NCBI GenBank assembly: GCA_033961575.1
Contig: CM066731.1
Coordinates: 128,209,001-128,273,000, forward strand
Source: Aselliscus stoliczkanus
Lineage: Eukaryota; Chordata; Mammalia; Chiroptera; Hipposideridae
Direction of reading: 5' to 3'
Length of the DNA: 64,000 nt
Shown here: positions 12,421-25,019 of the stretch, piece after piece
How the letters are laid out: each line of letters starts with the position of its first letter
How positions within the stretch are numbered: the stretch's first letter is position 1
Translations under genes and position numbers: made by a program
The notes under the pieces: model-generated
Told to the model about the DNA's origin: nothing
The model's database searches: none
Seen by the model: only the letters and a program-made list of their open reading frames with translations

Positions 12421-13109
12421 ATAATTAACATAATTGTCCAAATCAAAACATTTAAAGCTGGGAAGATGATTTGGATGAAACAAAAAATGGGAGATTTTTG
12501 CTCTCATATGGTCAGTGCCTAAACTCAGATTTTAGAGAGGAGATCAGTGGTTTTTATTCAACAAATATAACTGAGTTAGATGCCGTCTATATCACAGATA
12601 ACAGCATTGGTTACCTGAGGCCGTCTGAATAGAACCAAATTGAGATATGCAGAGAGACATGAATCCTACCCTGTTCCTTATAATTAATGTAATACTTCTA
12701 GACTGTCTTTGTTCAGCATGAATTTGATGTCTGCTCTTCCTTCCTTGCTGGCTTGAAGAGATCATGGTACAAGTCTCTTAGAATAATTTTCGGTCTTCTT
12801 CTAAAATAATAAGAGTTTTTGGTAAATAGTACATCAGGGATCAATCACCACATGTAATCATGGCCCCTGGTGTGATCAGTGTGAGGTATGATCAGTATGA
12901 AACCACTAGTTTCTTTGCAACCACTCAACATTTCTGATAGAGTGGACTGTGGACAGAATGGATAGAAGGTGAAAGTATTGGGGAACATTCAGACCACTAT
13001 ATAACAGTACAAGTTGTCACTGTTGATGAGTTGCGAGAACATAAGTTTCAGGAATTGCTTTTGAAGAAGTAGGAATGAATGACAAATTGAGTTGGTTGGT
13101 CATTTTCTT

Positions 13110-13215
13110 TCTTTTTGTTTTAATTAAAGTTTATTGGGGTGATAATGGTTAGTAAAGTTACATAGGTTTCAAGTGTACAATTCTGTAATATATCATCTAT
13201 ATATCACATTAGTCA
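13110..13215 (-). repeat. LINE-1 3' end, antisense
   Basis: 'aaagtttattggggtgataa' through 'ttcaagtgtacaattctgta' and 'catctatatatcacatt' is the complement of the 3' UTR end of laurasiatherian L1. Confidence 0.8.
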
Positions 13216-13784
13216 GTTTTCCTGTGAGGAAACTTCTTCCAGGAGAACGAAAATTTCAGACATCCATGATTAAATTTAATGTGGGTAAAGGATTGTTAAT
13301 CTTCAGTGGTTTCATGGAATTTTAGATCTGGTCCAACCCTTTCTATTTCACAGTTGGGTAAATTGAGTTTATCCCAGTAATATCATCACACTTACTTTCA
13401 TATTTTCCTGTGTTATATACATGCTATACTATGTTCTAAAGAGCTAAATTTGGAGCTAGCAAATCAAAAGCAGATCTAACAGTTAGCATGTTTTTTATGT
13501 GCATGTTGATTTTATTCACCATCGTAATGGAGGTGGGGTTGTGAGTTTCCATATTTAGCAAATAAAAACGTAGGACACCAAGTTAAATTTGGATTTCAGA
13601 TACACAAGGAATCATTTTTTGTTTCAGTATCAAAGTGTAGTGTTAAATACAATATTTGAGACATACTTAAAAGATTCCTTGTTTATTTGAATTCAGATTT
13701 AACTAGATGTCCTGTATTTTATTTGGCAACCCTACTGGGGACACAAAAAATAAAAATTGAGAAAGACTCACCATGGTGGCAACT

Positions 13785-13965
13785 AGAATTTGCTAGTTTG
13801 CAAATCCTAGCACCAACCTCAGGAGCTTATTAAAAATTCCAATGTCCAGGCCCATGTCAAAAAGTCTGAACCAGTAAGACTGAGGTGGGGTTGGGGTGTT
13901 AGAATTTCTAAACAGGGCCCCGAGGTGATTGTGAAAAGCTTTGGGACCTGCTCTTTTTAAACGTT
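13785..13965 (+). mobile_element. MER5A (hAT-Charlie)
   Basis: Pattern 'cctcaggagcttattaaaaa', 'ccaggcccatgtc', 'gggccccgaggtgattgtga' matches MER5A. Confidence 0.7.
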
Positions 13966-15509
13966 CACTCACTGATGCTCTCTAAAACAGAACATTTCAA
14001 GGAGGTAGCTCTCTGGTACTGACAGCATTGTTCTCCACTGGCTGGACCTCTGTGTTTTGCTCCATTGATTGGGTATTTGAGTGCTACCGAAGGTGTACTG
14101 AGGCTTACTTACCAATTACCCAGCCTCTCACCTTCATTTTCTTCATATCACAGTGTGACCTCAGGGCCTGGGTTTAGAGGACAAATGGGAACAGACTATA
14201 TAAAGTGGACTGATTTGGGGGAAAGGGATGACATAGGAATGGTTCGGTCTAAAACCTTGGATTACTCCCTTTCAAATTCCTTGTTCTCACTAAATTCCTC
14301 CGTTCTTCCACTTTTCAGTGTTTCCTTCTGAATCATGGCATTGTAGAGTTAAAAATGACCTTGGAAGAGCCATTTGATTCAAAATGCGTGGAACCCATTC
14401 AAGCGTTGGTGTTCACATCATTCTGTGGTTTGACCTTGATGTCTGTCTGCTACAAGAAGGGGCCATCAGAGTCTGGGATAAACAGTTTGACAAGCTCACC
14501 TCCCTGACTTGGTGGACCACATGGGCAGTTATGTGGCTCCATGGTCATAGGGAAGCTTTTTTCCTCTCTGATGGCAGGAAAGCTGGATAGCTCTAAGATG
14601 CATTGGAGGGAAAAAGGCAAAGTGTTGGTATTTAGAGAAAGCTGCACAGCTTCTTAGAGAAAAGACCCCTCTCATGGATGAGAAATGCTAGACAGTAAGG
14701 AGAAATATAAACTTCAAACATAATTTGATTGTGAAGGTTTTTCTAACCGGGTGATAACTGGAATTGAGGTTTTAGCTTGCAGCCTTGATTTTTCTGAAAG
14801 TGACCCGCCCTTCTGCTGCAGTGTTGTGTAATGTGCTCTGCCATAATAAGGGGATAAGAAGTGAGCAGTTTCAATCATATTTTTGTTTAGTAATTTCATG
14901 AACTGCAGCTCAGATGGTCTCCCTTGGGCCATCCTAAAACCCAGCAGTTGGCAGGGTTTGCTGGTGCTTTTTAGGGCAGATGTGTGGGAAAACCAGAGAG
15001 GAATTTGAAGCCTCCTGAGGAAAAGTGTACCAGGGGTGTACCAGCTTATTTCATGCCAATCTGAAAGGCGGGGGTGGAGAGCTGAAATGAAAGGAACGTG
15101 TTCCTCTAAACTGGATTTCAAAAGGTGTTGGAACACTGCACGTAGGCACATCGTGCATACACCTATTTTTTGAAGAAAAGTAAGATTAATACAAAAGGAT
15201 TTATCCAAGGGATTTTCTTACAAGTATATTTTGGAACTAGAATGTGCTTATTTAAAACATCACTCTGGCATGCTTATTTACTTTAAAAGTTGGGCCAATA
15301 ACAGCACATCAGATCAGCCTGTTTGTCTTTTCAGGGCACACCCTGATTCTTGGTGATTATACTGGGGCATTAAAGTAGAATTACACCTGCATATCTCCCT
15401 GTCTCTGTCTCTCTCTGTTTCTCTCTCCCGCCCTCCCTCTCTTTTTCTCTTAGTATGAGTTGTACTTTGTGATAGTTGTAACTGACTAGGCTTAGCCTAA
15501 CAGACAAGT

Positions 15510-15510
<1 letters not shown>
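13966..15510. other. Intronic sequence, nothing recognised; longest open frame of the window
   Basis: Contains a 164-codon minus-strand frame (14714-15208) with no recognisable domain, no matching splice sites and no upstream promoter features. A CT-rich tract is at 15395-15450. Confidence 0.4.
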
Positions 15511-15561
<51 letters not shown>

Positions 15562-15562
15562 A
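15511..15562. repeat. (AAAT)n microsatellite
   Basis: About 13 uninterrupted AAAT units. Confidence 0.97.
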
Positions 15563-16263
15563 GGAATAGTCCATATGTTCACTGGGCTTCCTTGAGTTAA
15601 ATATACATGTGCCATAATATCAGAGAGTCAAATGTTTAGAAGTCTAGCTTGCTAATTTTGAAGTTTAATCAATTTACATTAAGAATTTAATGTTTCTTAA
15701 CCCTAATGTTGTGATTATATATGAACTTACGAACATTATTTTGGATGGTCAAACTTCAGTGGATTTTATAATAGTTGATTCTCAATTTGAACGTGTGAAT
15801 TATCTACATCATTTAAAATCCTAAACTAACTGCGTTCTGGAGGGTGCTTTTAGGCACCTTTTCTTAGCCATCAAGTTGATTGATGTATGCGCAAGGAACT
15901 TAAACTTTCTCTAAAAGCCTAAATTTTTGCATTATTAGGAAGTTATACAAAATAAATCATGTAGTATACTTTGTAACCAAATATAAATAACATTTGTGTT
16001 ATCCATACTTTTGACGTATCAGTTCTATGACTGTCTTCTCAGGTAGGAATTATGTTTTAAAAAATAGGTACACCTCATGTTTTTGTTAAAAGAAATATAT
16101 TAAAGATATCTTCAAATATTCCAGGATGAAATGTGATTAATAATTATAAATCTTCATTATTATTAACTTTCTATATTTATGTATTACTTCACTGTTCGGT
16201 GCTTACTTTTATATCTATTGCTTCACTTAATACTTAACAACAAGGGTTGTGTATTTTGGTTTG

Positions 16264-16693
16264 TTTTTTTTTAAAGATTTTTATTGGGGAATTGGGGGAG
16301 GGGAACACTGTTGGGAAGGGAAACAGACAAGTTGCTGTCCTTTTGTTCTTCAGTCTAGTTGTGGAGGATGTCATTTCACTGGCCCATGTTGGTATTATTG
16401 CACTCTTCCGGGTAAGGCAGTTGGTCGCCAGCCATTGGATGGCCGCTCACAGAGGCTCACAAAAGCTCACACTGCTGTTGGCCAGCCCCATTGCAGCCCA
16501 TGCCATCACCAGCGACTCGTGGCAGTCCAGCTTCAGGTCGAGCTGTTGTTCACCATCTTAGCTGTAGAGGGCTCAGTGTCACTGGCCCTCATATGTGGGA
16601 TCTGAAGCAGGGTCCTGCTTCTCAGAGCTGAAGTCCCAAGCCAACTCTTAACCAACGTGCTAACTCTTAACCAACGTGCCACTCAGTTGGCCC
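16264..16693 (-). repeat. Full-length bat tRNA-derived SINE (VES-like long form), antisense
   Basis: Reading the minus strand, the element starts gggccaactgagtggcacg, has a tRNA-like head with A-box region (tggttaag), a body ending in 'ctagactgaagaacaaaagg', and a terminus 'cccaataaaaatctttaa' with an A tail. The head has a 19-base duplication (aactcttaaccaacgtgc at 16643-16660 and 16662-16679) covering the A-box region. Several short open frames in this stretch are shadows of the SINE. Confidence 0.88.
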
Positions 16694-16714
16694 AACCAAG
16701 GGCTGTTTTGAGTG

Positions 16715-16850
16715 AGGCGTGCAGGAATCATTATCTCCAGTTTATAGGTGAATAAAATGAGGTTCAGAAAGGTTGAGATTTGCCCAGAGACCCAATAGCT
16801 GTTAAGTAGTGGAGAGGGGATTAAAGTTCTAGTCTTTTGAAAAGACCTTT
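16715..16850 (+). repeat. MIR remnant
   Basis: 'attatctccagtttataggt' then 'gaggttcagaaaggttgaga' and 'gcccagagacccaatagct' match the MIR core. Confidence 0.75.
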
Positions 16851-17275
16851 AGCCTGGAAAATTTCTGACATGTACAAAGTGAAGAGAATAGTATGGTGAG
16901 CTGCCATGTACTCATCGATCAACCTCAACAGTTACCAGTATTCTGTCACCTGATATCATCTATGCCTTCACCAACTCTTACCCCCAAATTTTTTGAAGTT
17001 TATATTCACTCTTAGCTATACAGTTTTGAAAAATGGATATACCTATGTAATCTACACCCCTATCCTGATAATTCCATCTCCCAGAAAATTCCCTCATGCC
17101 AACTCTCAGTCAACTGCTCACCCTCCCTAGGTAACCTGTTGTTCTGATTTTTTTCACCTAAGATTAGTTTGCCTTTTTTTTGCACTTTTCATAGGAGTGG
17201 AATCGCTCAGCCTGGTTTCTTTTGTTCAGCATCATGGCCATGAAGCTCTAGTATTTTGACGCAGAGTTCAATGCT
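16850..17275 (-). repeat. Old L1M-type LINE 3' region, antisense
   Basis: 'gaagagaatagtatggtgag' with 'ccatgtactcatcgatcaac', then 'aggagtggaatcgctcag' and 'cagcatcatggccatgaagc' resemble antisense L1M 3'-UTR and ORF2-end sequence. Another copy of the first part is at 44490-44700. Confidence 0.55.
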
Positions 17276-20170
17276 GTTTGTTGAGACTGGAGCTGTTTCT
17301 CCATCTTGTAGTTACAGAAAGATGATTCCCTGATTGATACCCTGAGAAAACCCACCCTCAGGCCTCATGTTATCATTGCTTGAGCTCATGTAGAGAGATG
17401 AGCAATTTGCCTTTACCTACGAGGCATCCATCATTCTCTTTAGTGACAGAGCTGATTCTGTTTGGAAAGTTGGTTGTGGAGGAGGTGCTGCACCGTGGAA
17501 TAATGTGCCCGTAGCTGAGTCATTTGCTTGTAAAGGATGCATCCTCAACCCTCAGGCCCTCAACTAATTTTCCCTAATGTATCTACCCATATGTTTTTGG
17601 AGGCTTCTTGATCAAGTTCTATTTGATGTTGTGCTGATTTTTTAGGGTCAAGTATTGATAATTGTAAGATTCAGAAAGCCATTTATCTGTCTCGTCATTT
17701 TTAATGGAATTACTTAATGGTTCAGTTTTGCTGGTTAAATAGAAGAGAAATGATCAAAACAGTGGTTAAATTACTGTACCCAGGGCTTGCATTTAATTGA
17801 ATTTCATTTCATTTAAAAGAAATCAGTGAGGACTCAACAGTAGAATTAGATCAAATGTGTTTTTCTTTTGTAGGGAATTTCCTTTGAATTCTTTAACTCA
17901 ATTATCTCTATTTTAGGTTGGTTCAAAAAGGACAATACAGACCAAAAAGATAAGAAAAAGAAAAAAGGGAGGGTCAGAATTACTCTTAATTTTGCTTTTA
18001 GTGAAAGAATTTATATAGGAAAGCCTCATAAAGAGAGCAGTGAACCCCAGAATGAACTATTTATAGGCTCTGGCTCCTTAGACAGGCAGCAGTTTCTTTC
18101 CTAAAGTTTATGCACTGATGTTGCTGAATTTCTCGTAGTTTCTTTAACTGATTGGAAAGACAAGAGCCCAAAAGGTAAAATTAGCTTTGACTTTATCCCC
18201 TTTGCTATTTGTGTTAAATTTGAGCCAATACTGGGTAATTCATTTGCCCACATGAAACTTTCGAAGAACATGACTGGCTTCTGGTAATCATAGCAATCTT
18301 TGGTGAACATTGCTGAGATCCCGTTTATTCATTAGAAGGTACGGAGTGATAATCTTCTAATTCTACCATTCTTCTTCAATTATTAGCTGGAATGCTTCTA
18401 TAAAGAGAAGCTTTTCTGTATTAAGACCTCAATTACCTTAAGCTATGGCTTGTCATTGAAAAGTAGGATAAACACTGAATCTTCCCCTTTATTTACCAGT
18501 TCCAAAATGAGTTGGTTAGCTGGCTTCCTTCAAAGGTGACCAATAATTTTTATTTTCAAAGATCATCATGAATTTATGGATGTAAACACATTTGATATGT
18601 TTGAATCCATTTATAGTCATTATTCTATTTGATGATTATGTATCAATCAATTTTCCATTTACCTGTCTTTCTATTTATTTATAACATGGTCCTACTAATC
18701 TTTCATAGACAAACTGTTCCCTGCTCATTGTACTTTTTGTTCCCAGACCTGGAATCATCAGCCATTTCTTCAAGGAGCTGTGGTTCCTTTTAATGGAAAT
18801 GTTATTTCAAAACACAATAGGAACACTAAGGGTGGTTATTGCAGCTTGGCCTGTCATCATTTCTAGGCCTTTTCAGAAGATAAACTTAGGAAATTTTACC
18901 TTCAAGTAAAATGGTTCATGAGTTTGTACTGATAATTCCAATGCAAATTGAAGATTACTAAAAAATGATAATTAGTTGAAAATGTATAGGTGAATGGCCA
19001 AGGACTGTAAGATACTGTATAAGGAGCTAAGGCCATAATTATAAAATCATAGAAAATAGAACTGTAAAAGGATCTTGAAATATATGGTCTGTTTTTCTGT
19101 CTACCCTTTTGCTCTTTCACAAGAGCTGCTTTTGAATGTGTCTGAGTAGAGAAGAGGTTCAAAAAGGCGAAGCTCGAATATTAGTCACTGGCTTCTGCAG
19201 TAAGGAACTCACTTAATGTGAAGTGATTGACAGGAAGTGAAGAGATCAGAGAACAGATTACAGCAGTTCAAATTTTGTATTTAGCAAATTTCATCTTTGG
19301 TTGACCCACCTTTAGCAGTTCCTTACTTTGAACTTGTTCTTGGAAAAGAGCTTTTATATCTAGAAATGAGAAATTTAGTGTGTGAAAATAGACAGAATTT
19401 ACTGGCTAGAAGCCCCTCACACCCACGGTGGTTCTGGTGTTCTGTTTTGGTCAAGAGAACTTTCTGTCATCATGTTGTCAGATTTCTCCTACTGATCTTA
19501 ACTTTAATGTTGTTCGTGTTATTTAATGAGGCAATGTATGAGATATTTCTATTGGTGTTTGGTATTGTACAGGGTGCAGGCCAGAGGCCCTGGCTTTCCC
19601 TGTCCCCTGGTTAGTCTAAAAGCGTATGTGTTCATGCACACAGTTGAGATCTAAGGCAAAACATACATCTATGCATGTTAAATCATGATTAGAGATGCAG
19701 CTTGAATTATTTTACTTACTCCATAGGGGGATTCTGAATGAAATACAAAGGTAAATTTTTTTGTTTTGTTTTGCAAGAAAAACTCTGCCCATACAGGTTT
19801 AAAATGCCAGTCTCAAAAATATGTCCCTTTTCAAATTGAGTATTTACAATAAATGAAGTAAATATGTTAAATATCCCCATATTTTTTGAGTATTAAATTT
19901 TCTTTAATGTGTATTACAAAATAAATGTTTTTGATGGGAAAAGTACTAATTTACCACCTTTTAAGGTTAATGGTAACATCACAGTTAGCAAAACTCTATT
20001 TCATTATTATTATTCAGAATCTGTCTCCAAGAGGAACATTTCATGAATCAAGATACATAAATGTTCATTGTGTTTTTTTAGCTGTAATATTCATTTTCAA
20101 TGAGGAAATGTTAATATTTTGAAATAGACCTCAGTGAAAGTGTTATATGCAGTGTTATCAGGATAGGTTT
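17276..20170. other. Intronic sequence, nothing recognised (2.9 kb repeat-poor)
   Basis: No named repeat, no splice pair with coding capacity. This is the longest stretch of the first 40 kb without an identifiable repeat, so conserved non-coding elements could lie here, but nothing in the sequence alone proves it. Confidence 0.4.
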
Positions 20171-20174
20171 TGTT

Positions 20175-21180
20175 TTGATATTTCAAAAGAAATTAGCTTA
20201 ATAGCTTCCATCTCTAGGGCTATGGGATCCAATGGATGAAAGATGGAAGACACTTCTAATAAAGAACTATTATCCAAAATATATGAAGAAGTTTTAAAAC
20301 TCAACATTAAGAAAACAAACAACCTGATTTAAAAAATGTGCCAAACAACTTAGCAGACACCTCACCAAAGAAGATACACATATGACAAATAAGCATATAA
20401 AAGATGCCCATATCATATGTCATCAGAAAAATGCAAAGTAAAATGAGATACCATTTCACATCTTTTAGAATGACCAAAATCCAGAACACTGACTACACCA
20501 AATGCTGGTAGGATGTGGAGCAACAGGAACGTTATTCATTGTGGGTGGGAGTGCAAAATGGTATAGCCACTGTCAGAGACAGATTGGCAGTTTCTTACAA
20601 AATTAAACATATTCATATCATACTATCCAGCAGCCCTGCTCTTTAGTATTTACCCAGAATTGAACACATGTCCACACAAAAACCTGTAAATGGGTATTTA
20701 TAGCAGCTTTATTTATAATTGCCCAAACTTGGAAGCAACCAAGATGTCCTTCAGTAGGTGAATGGAAAAATAAATTGTGGTACGTTCTGGAAAAGGCAAA
20801 ACTATGGAGACAATAAAAAGATCAGTGGTTACCGGGGGTTGGGGGAGGAGAAGGGAGGGATGACTAGACAGAGCACAGAGGATTTTTAGGGCAGTGAAAA
20901 TACTCTGTATGATACTGTAATGATGGATATATGTCATTATACATTTGTCCAAACATACAGAATGTACTAACAGCACGAGTGAATTCTAATGTAAACTATG
21001 GACTTTTGGGTGATTATGATGTATCAATATAAGTTCAGCTGTAACAAAGGTACCGCTCTGGTGGGGGGGTGTTGGTGGTGGGGGAGGCTGAGCATGTGTG
21101 GGCAGGAGATGTATGGGAAATCTCTGTACCTTCCTCCCAGTTTTGCTGTGAACCTAAAACTGCTCTAAAAAAATAAATTC
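20175..21180 (+). repeat. LINE-1 fragment, ORF2 end and 3' UTR
   Basis: Follows L1 in order: 'aactattatccaaaatatat', 'cagacacctcaccaaagaag', 'gagataccatttcacatctt', 'aaacctgtaaatgggtattt', 'ccaacttggaagcaacca' region, and a 3' end 'cctaaaactgctctaaaaaa' plus taaa. Frames are degraded. Confidence 0.9.
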
Positions 21181-21431
21181 TTAATGAAAGAAAAGTTTTG
21201 AGGGGGAAAAGGGTGGTAGAAAGAAATTGGAGTTCTTGAGTATCTACATCTCTCATTGTTTCTTGGAATTAATAAATTGGTAAAACATGGACTAGAGGTG
21301 AAAAATCAAAGAGTTGAAATTCAAAGCTGGAGAAAGTGTGTCCAAATTCCATATAACACTCAACATACCCAGCACCTGGTACTTTGTGAATCCTTGTCTT
21401 ATCAGAATTCTAGTCTCAATCTTCTGTAGAT

Positions 21432-21464
21432 ATAGTTCCAAACCCATAATGGATTTGGAACTAT
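21432..21464. repeat. Short inverted repeat (hairpin)
   Basis: atagttccaaaccc pairs with ggatttggaactat, 13 of 14 positions, around a five-base loop. No family recognised. Confidence 0.7.
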
Positions 21465-21489
21465 AAGGAATGGATGAAAAAATTAGATT

Positions 21490-23260
21490 GATTTTTAACC
21501 TTTTTTTTTCAAACTGGACCTTATTTATTCTGAAATGAGAATCACTTCCATAATGGGCATCTTCAAAAGCAGAGAGTTAGTATGATCCTGGACAAGAGTA
21601 CATGTAGAATAGACTGTCAGAGCTAGAAGGAGCTTTGTGATTATTTCATAGTCAAAAAAACGTTGATTGATAAAAACAGAGACCAAGCTCCAAAAATAGA
21701 GACCAAGCGGCTCAATGAAGTGTACACAATGACACACTTTGAAGCAGCAGAGCTGTGACTAAAAACCTCAGACATCCAATTCCTGGTCAGTGTGCTGTTT
21801 GCTATATTGGGATGTTTAGTGGTGGTTCCCCTCTCTTTGACCATGTGTCCCCCACCCCTTGGTTAGGAAGCCTAAAGGCTTGCAGGGATACTCAACTATA
21901 TACATGTATGTGTGTTTATATATACATATGAGACAAAAAAATTCTTGCTATCTTCTAAAATGATGATGATAAATTTACATTTGGCTTCAGGATATCCTTG
22001 AAATCTCTGGCATTGTAGCTTTTGGCAAGTGCTTTTTCTCCTTTTGCCGACCAGTCACACTAAGCCCATATTTAGAACAGAGAATGGGACTGTGGTATGT
22101 CAACATGATGTTCAGGAAGCTGTCTGGTGTGGGGCCCCCTTTCATCATGACCCACAGATGGGCTGTGTGGGGGACACTATTCTAATCATATTTTAACTGG
22201 CGAATCCAGTTGCTTTGTTCAATAAGATCTTTTGATTATTCTTAAGTTCTGTAAATGAAGCAGAGAAAAATAAAATCTTTTAACCTAAAGAAAAGTATAT
22301 TAAGTCTCTTGAAATTACTTGATCGGAAGCCTCATTCTCTCATATAAATGTCCACACAGATCATCACGCCAGCACTGTGGATTTATAAGGCATCACCTCC
22401 TTTAAAGAACTTACAGCTTTACAAATGTTGACTAATGAAGACTAACCGTGTCCCTCCAAGCTCTCCATCAGGCACCGTGGCACCTCACGTGTCCTGTGTG
22501 TTCTGAGGAGCTTGGGAACAGATGTGGCTCCCACACAGGAATAAGGGCCGCTCCATAGGTGGATCTTTTCCATCAGAGCCATGGACACAGGATTGATGTA
22601 TCACTAATCTCTAAACAGTGTGACTTTGAGTGGAAGAGAACCAGAAACACACAATGAACAAAAACACCACTTCCTCCAACCTTCACTTGCATCCACTGAT
22701 TGCCATGACCCACAGTCCTGGACCATGAGAGGTCAAGAGGAGTCACTTGGGACAGCAGTGATCAGTCTTTTGCTGTCTCCTGCCTCCCTTGCCTTTTATG
22801 CCCACCTGGAATCCTGACCCCTTGCTGTGGCTAGAGGAGCCCCTTTGTATCCACGAGGGTCATGGCCATGAGCTGGAGACTTGCTCACTGAATCTGCCAC
22901 TCCATTCCTGCCCACCTTGAGCATCTCTATGTGAGGAAAAGAACCCTGGGCTGATTTAAGGAGTATGAAGACCCCTTTCAACACAGTTTCTCATGGTTTT
23001 CAATGTGGTAATACTGAGTTTCTTTCAGTGTATTCAGTGTGCAGGCAATACTTGCTCTATGGGTGCACTGGTGAGCTCCTTACAGTAGCTGCATGATTTC
23101 CAAGGGGTTGCTGGGCCTTAGGTTGAGAATCACTCCTGTAAAACTAAAGAGGAGTGGGAAACTTAAAGAAGAGTATTATCAGTGGGGCACAGTAGAGATT
23201 TTTTTATATTTTACTTTTTTTAGAGTTTTACACTGATTATTTGTTTCCATTAAAAAAGTA

Positions 23261-23262
<2 letters not shown>
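21490..23262. other. Intronic sequence, nothing recognised
   Basis: No repeat family named with confidence; 22990-23140 faintly resembles a decayed hAT (MER5-like) end. Confidence 0.4.

Positions 23263-23300
<38 letters not shown>
23263..23300. repeat. (GT)n microsatellite
   Basis: About 19 GT units. Confidence 0.97.
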
Positions 23301-23301
<1 letters not shown>

Positions 23302-23542
23302 ACAATGACTAAATATAGCCCCAAAAGTTTGCACAGGACACTTTAATTTAGTTCATGCTATTTTCAAGTCCCTGGGTTGGATAATTGTCCCATCGCTGTA
23401 TTACAAGTTATTGAGCCTCTTCTGGTAGCTTTGATTGAGAAAATTTAGGCCAACTCTTAGAATCATGGCATTTTGGTGACGAATGTGAGGTGGGTCAGCA
23501 TGCTTCCCCTCCCACTGGCCTAAATCTGACAAAATTAAAGCA

Positions 23543-23936
23543 TGTATTCTATAGACTAAATGTTTGTGTCCCTCCTAAATTCTAAATTCCTAGGTTACAA
23601 TTCTAACCCACTCCTCCACCGCCAGTTGATGGTATTAGGATGTGGGGCCTTTGGGAAGTGACTAGGAGCCCTCATGAGTGGAATCTGTGCCCTTACAAAA
23701 CAGACCTCAGAGAGCTCCCTTGTCCCTTCTACCTTGTGAGGACATGGAAAGAAGACAGCCATCTATGAACCAGGAAGCAGGTTCTCACCAGATATTGTAT
23801 CTGCTTGCACCTTGATCTTGAACTTTGCAGCCTCCAGAACTGTGAGAAATAAATGTTTGTTGTTTTAGTGCCCCCCACCCCCAGCCTGTGATATTTTGTT
23901 ATAGCAGCCTGAATGGACTAATACAAAGTACTATAT
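23543..23936 (+). mobile_element. Solo LTR of ERVL-MaLR type (MLT1-like)
   Basis: Characteristic order: 'aaatgtttgtgtccctcc', 'gatggtattaggatgtgggg', 'ggaggtgact'-like block with gagccctcatgagtggaat, 'cttgatcttgaactttgcag', 'agaactgtgagaaataaatg', and end 'gttatagcagcctgaatgga' plus ctaataca. No internal retroviral sequence adjoins it. Confidence 0.85.
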
Positions 23937-24537
23937 ATTCTTAAACCTTTCTCTTCCATTTTCTTTGTCTCTTGCTTTCCTTCTCTCCTCTACCCCTTTC
24001 CTCTCCTCTCCTTTTTTTCCCCTTCCTTTCTTCCTCATTTTGTTCTATAGATACTTGAGCACCATGTAGCCTTGGGAAGCTTACAGACTAGTGGTAAAAC
24101 ATCTGCCTAAAAAGAAATCACAGAAATCCCTTAATTGCAAACTGATAAATCCTGAAGCAAAAATTCAGGTGTTAGGAGATTGTGTGACAGAGATGCGGCT
24201 CCCCTGCAGGATCTGAGGATGCTACCCTTGGGAACTGACAGTTAGACTGAATTGGGATTAACTAAATGATAAAGAAAGGAAAAGAAGTGTTTTCCAGGCA
24301 GAGGAAACAGAATGTGCTTAAAGAATTAAAAGGAATAGAGATTGTGCTGTGAGATGCGGCAAGGGCAAATCACACTGGGATTTGGAGGGCCTACCTGTTC
24401 AGGATTCTAATCTATGAGTGGGCCTATGAGTATGTGAGATGCTGTTTTTGTGCCCAAGTATTTCAAGAATCACACTGAGCCTAATGAACTGTTGTATATG
24501 TGATCTCTGATTTTCATGGGACAATTATAGCCATATA

Positions 24538-24619
24538 TTGGGTTGTTGAAAAAGTCATGACTCATTTTTGCAGCGAAAAACATAGAAAAAAATACATCAT
24601 GACTTTTCCAACAACCCAG
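24538..24619. mobile_element. 82-bp palindromic mariner-type MITE
   Basis: Left end ttgggttgttgaaaaagtca and right end tgacttttccaacaacccag are near-perfect inverted repeats (about 21 of 23), flanked by TA on both sides (24536-24537 and 24620-24621). Size, structure and TA target site are those of MADE1-like mariner MITEs, although the terminal sequence differs from MADE1 as I know it. Confidence 0.85.
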
Positions 24620-24630
24620 TAGATTCTTAC

Positions 24631-25018
24631 CTACTGTCTTAGTCACATTGGGCTACCATAACAGAATACCACAGACTGGGTGGCTTAAACCGCAGAAATT
24701 TACTTTCTCATAGCTCTGGAGGCTAGAAGTCCAAGATCAAGGTGCCATCAGGGTTTGTTTTTGGTGAGGCCTCTTCCTGGCTTAAAGTCAGCTAGCTTCT
24801 CACTGCGTCCTCCCATGGCCTCTTCTCTGAGTGCAAGGAAAGAGAGGGAGAGGGAGAGAGCTATTTCAAGAGATCTCTGGTGTCTCTTCTTATAAGGACA
24901 CCAGTCCTATCAGATTAGGGTCCACCCATATGACCTCAATTAACTTTAATTACCTCCCTAATGGCTGTATTTCCAAATACAGTCACATTGGGGGTTAGGG
25001 CTTCTACATATGAAGTCA
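24631..25018 (-). mobile_element. ERVL-MaLR LTR (MLT1-like), antisense
   Basis: Complement of the MaLR LTR pattern: 'cagactgggtggcttaaacc', 'ggaggctagaagtccaagat', 'cttcttataaggacaccagt', 'tccaaatacagtcacattgg'. Confidence 0.85.
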
Positions 25019-25019
25019 G

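Noticed and set aside
16247..16605. Overlapping open frames with a QVAV-LLFFSLVVED-like peptide
   Set aside because: The same peptide recurs at 28171-28521 and 46038-46322; it is a reading of the tRNA SINE body, not a protein.
17915..17940. taggttggttcaaaaaggac resembling a mariner/MADE1 terminus
   Set aside because: No matching inverted end or TA-flanked partner was found nearby.
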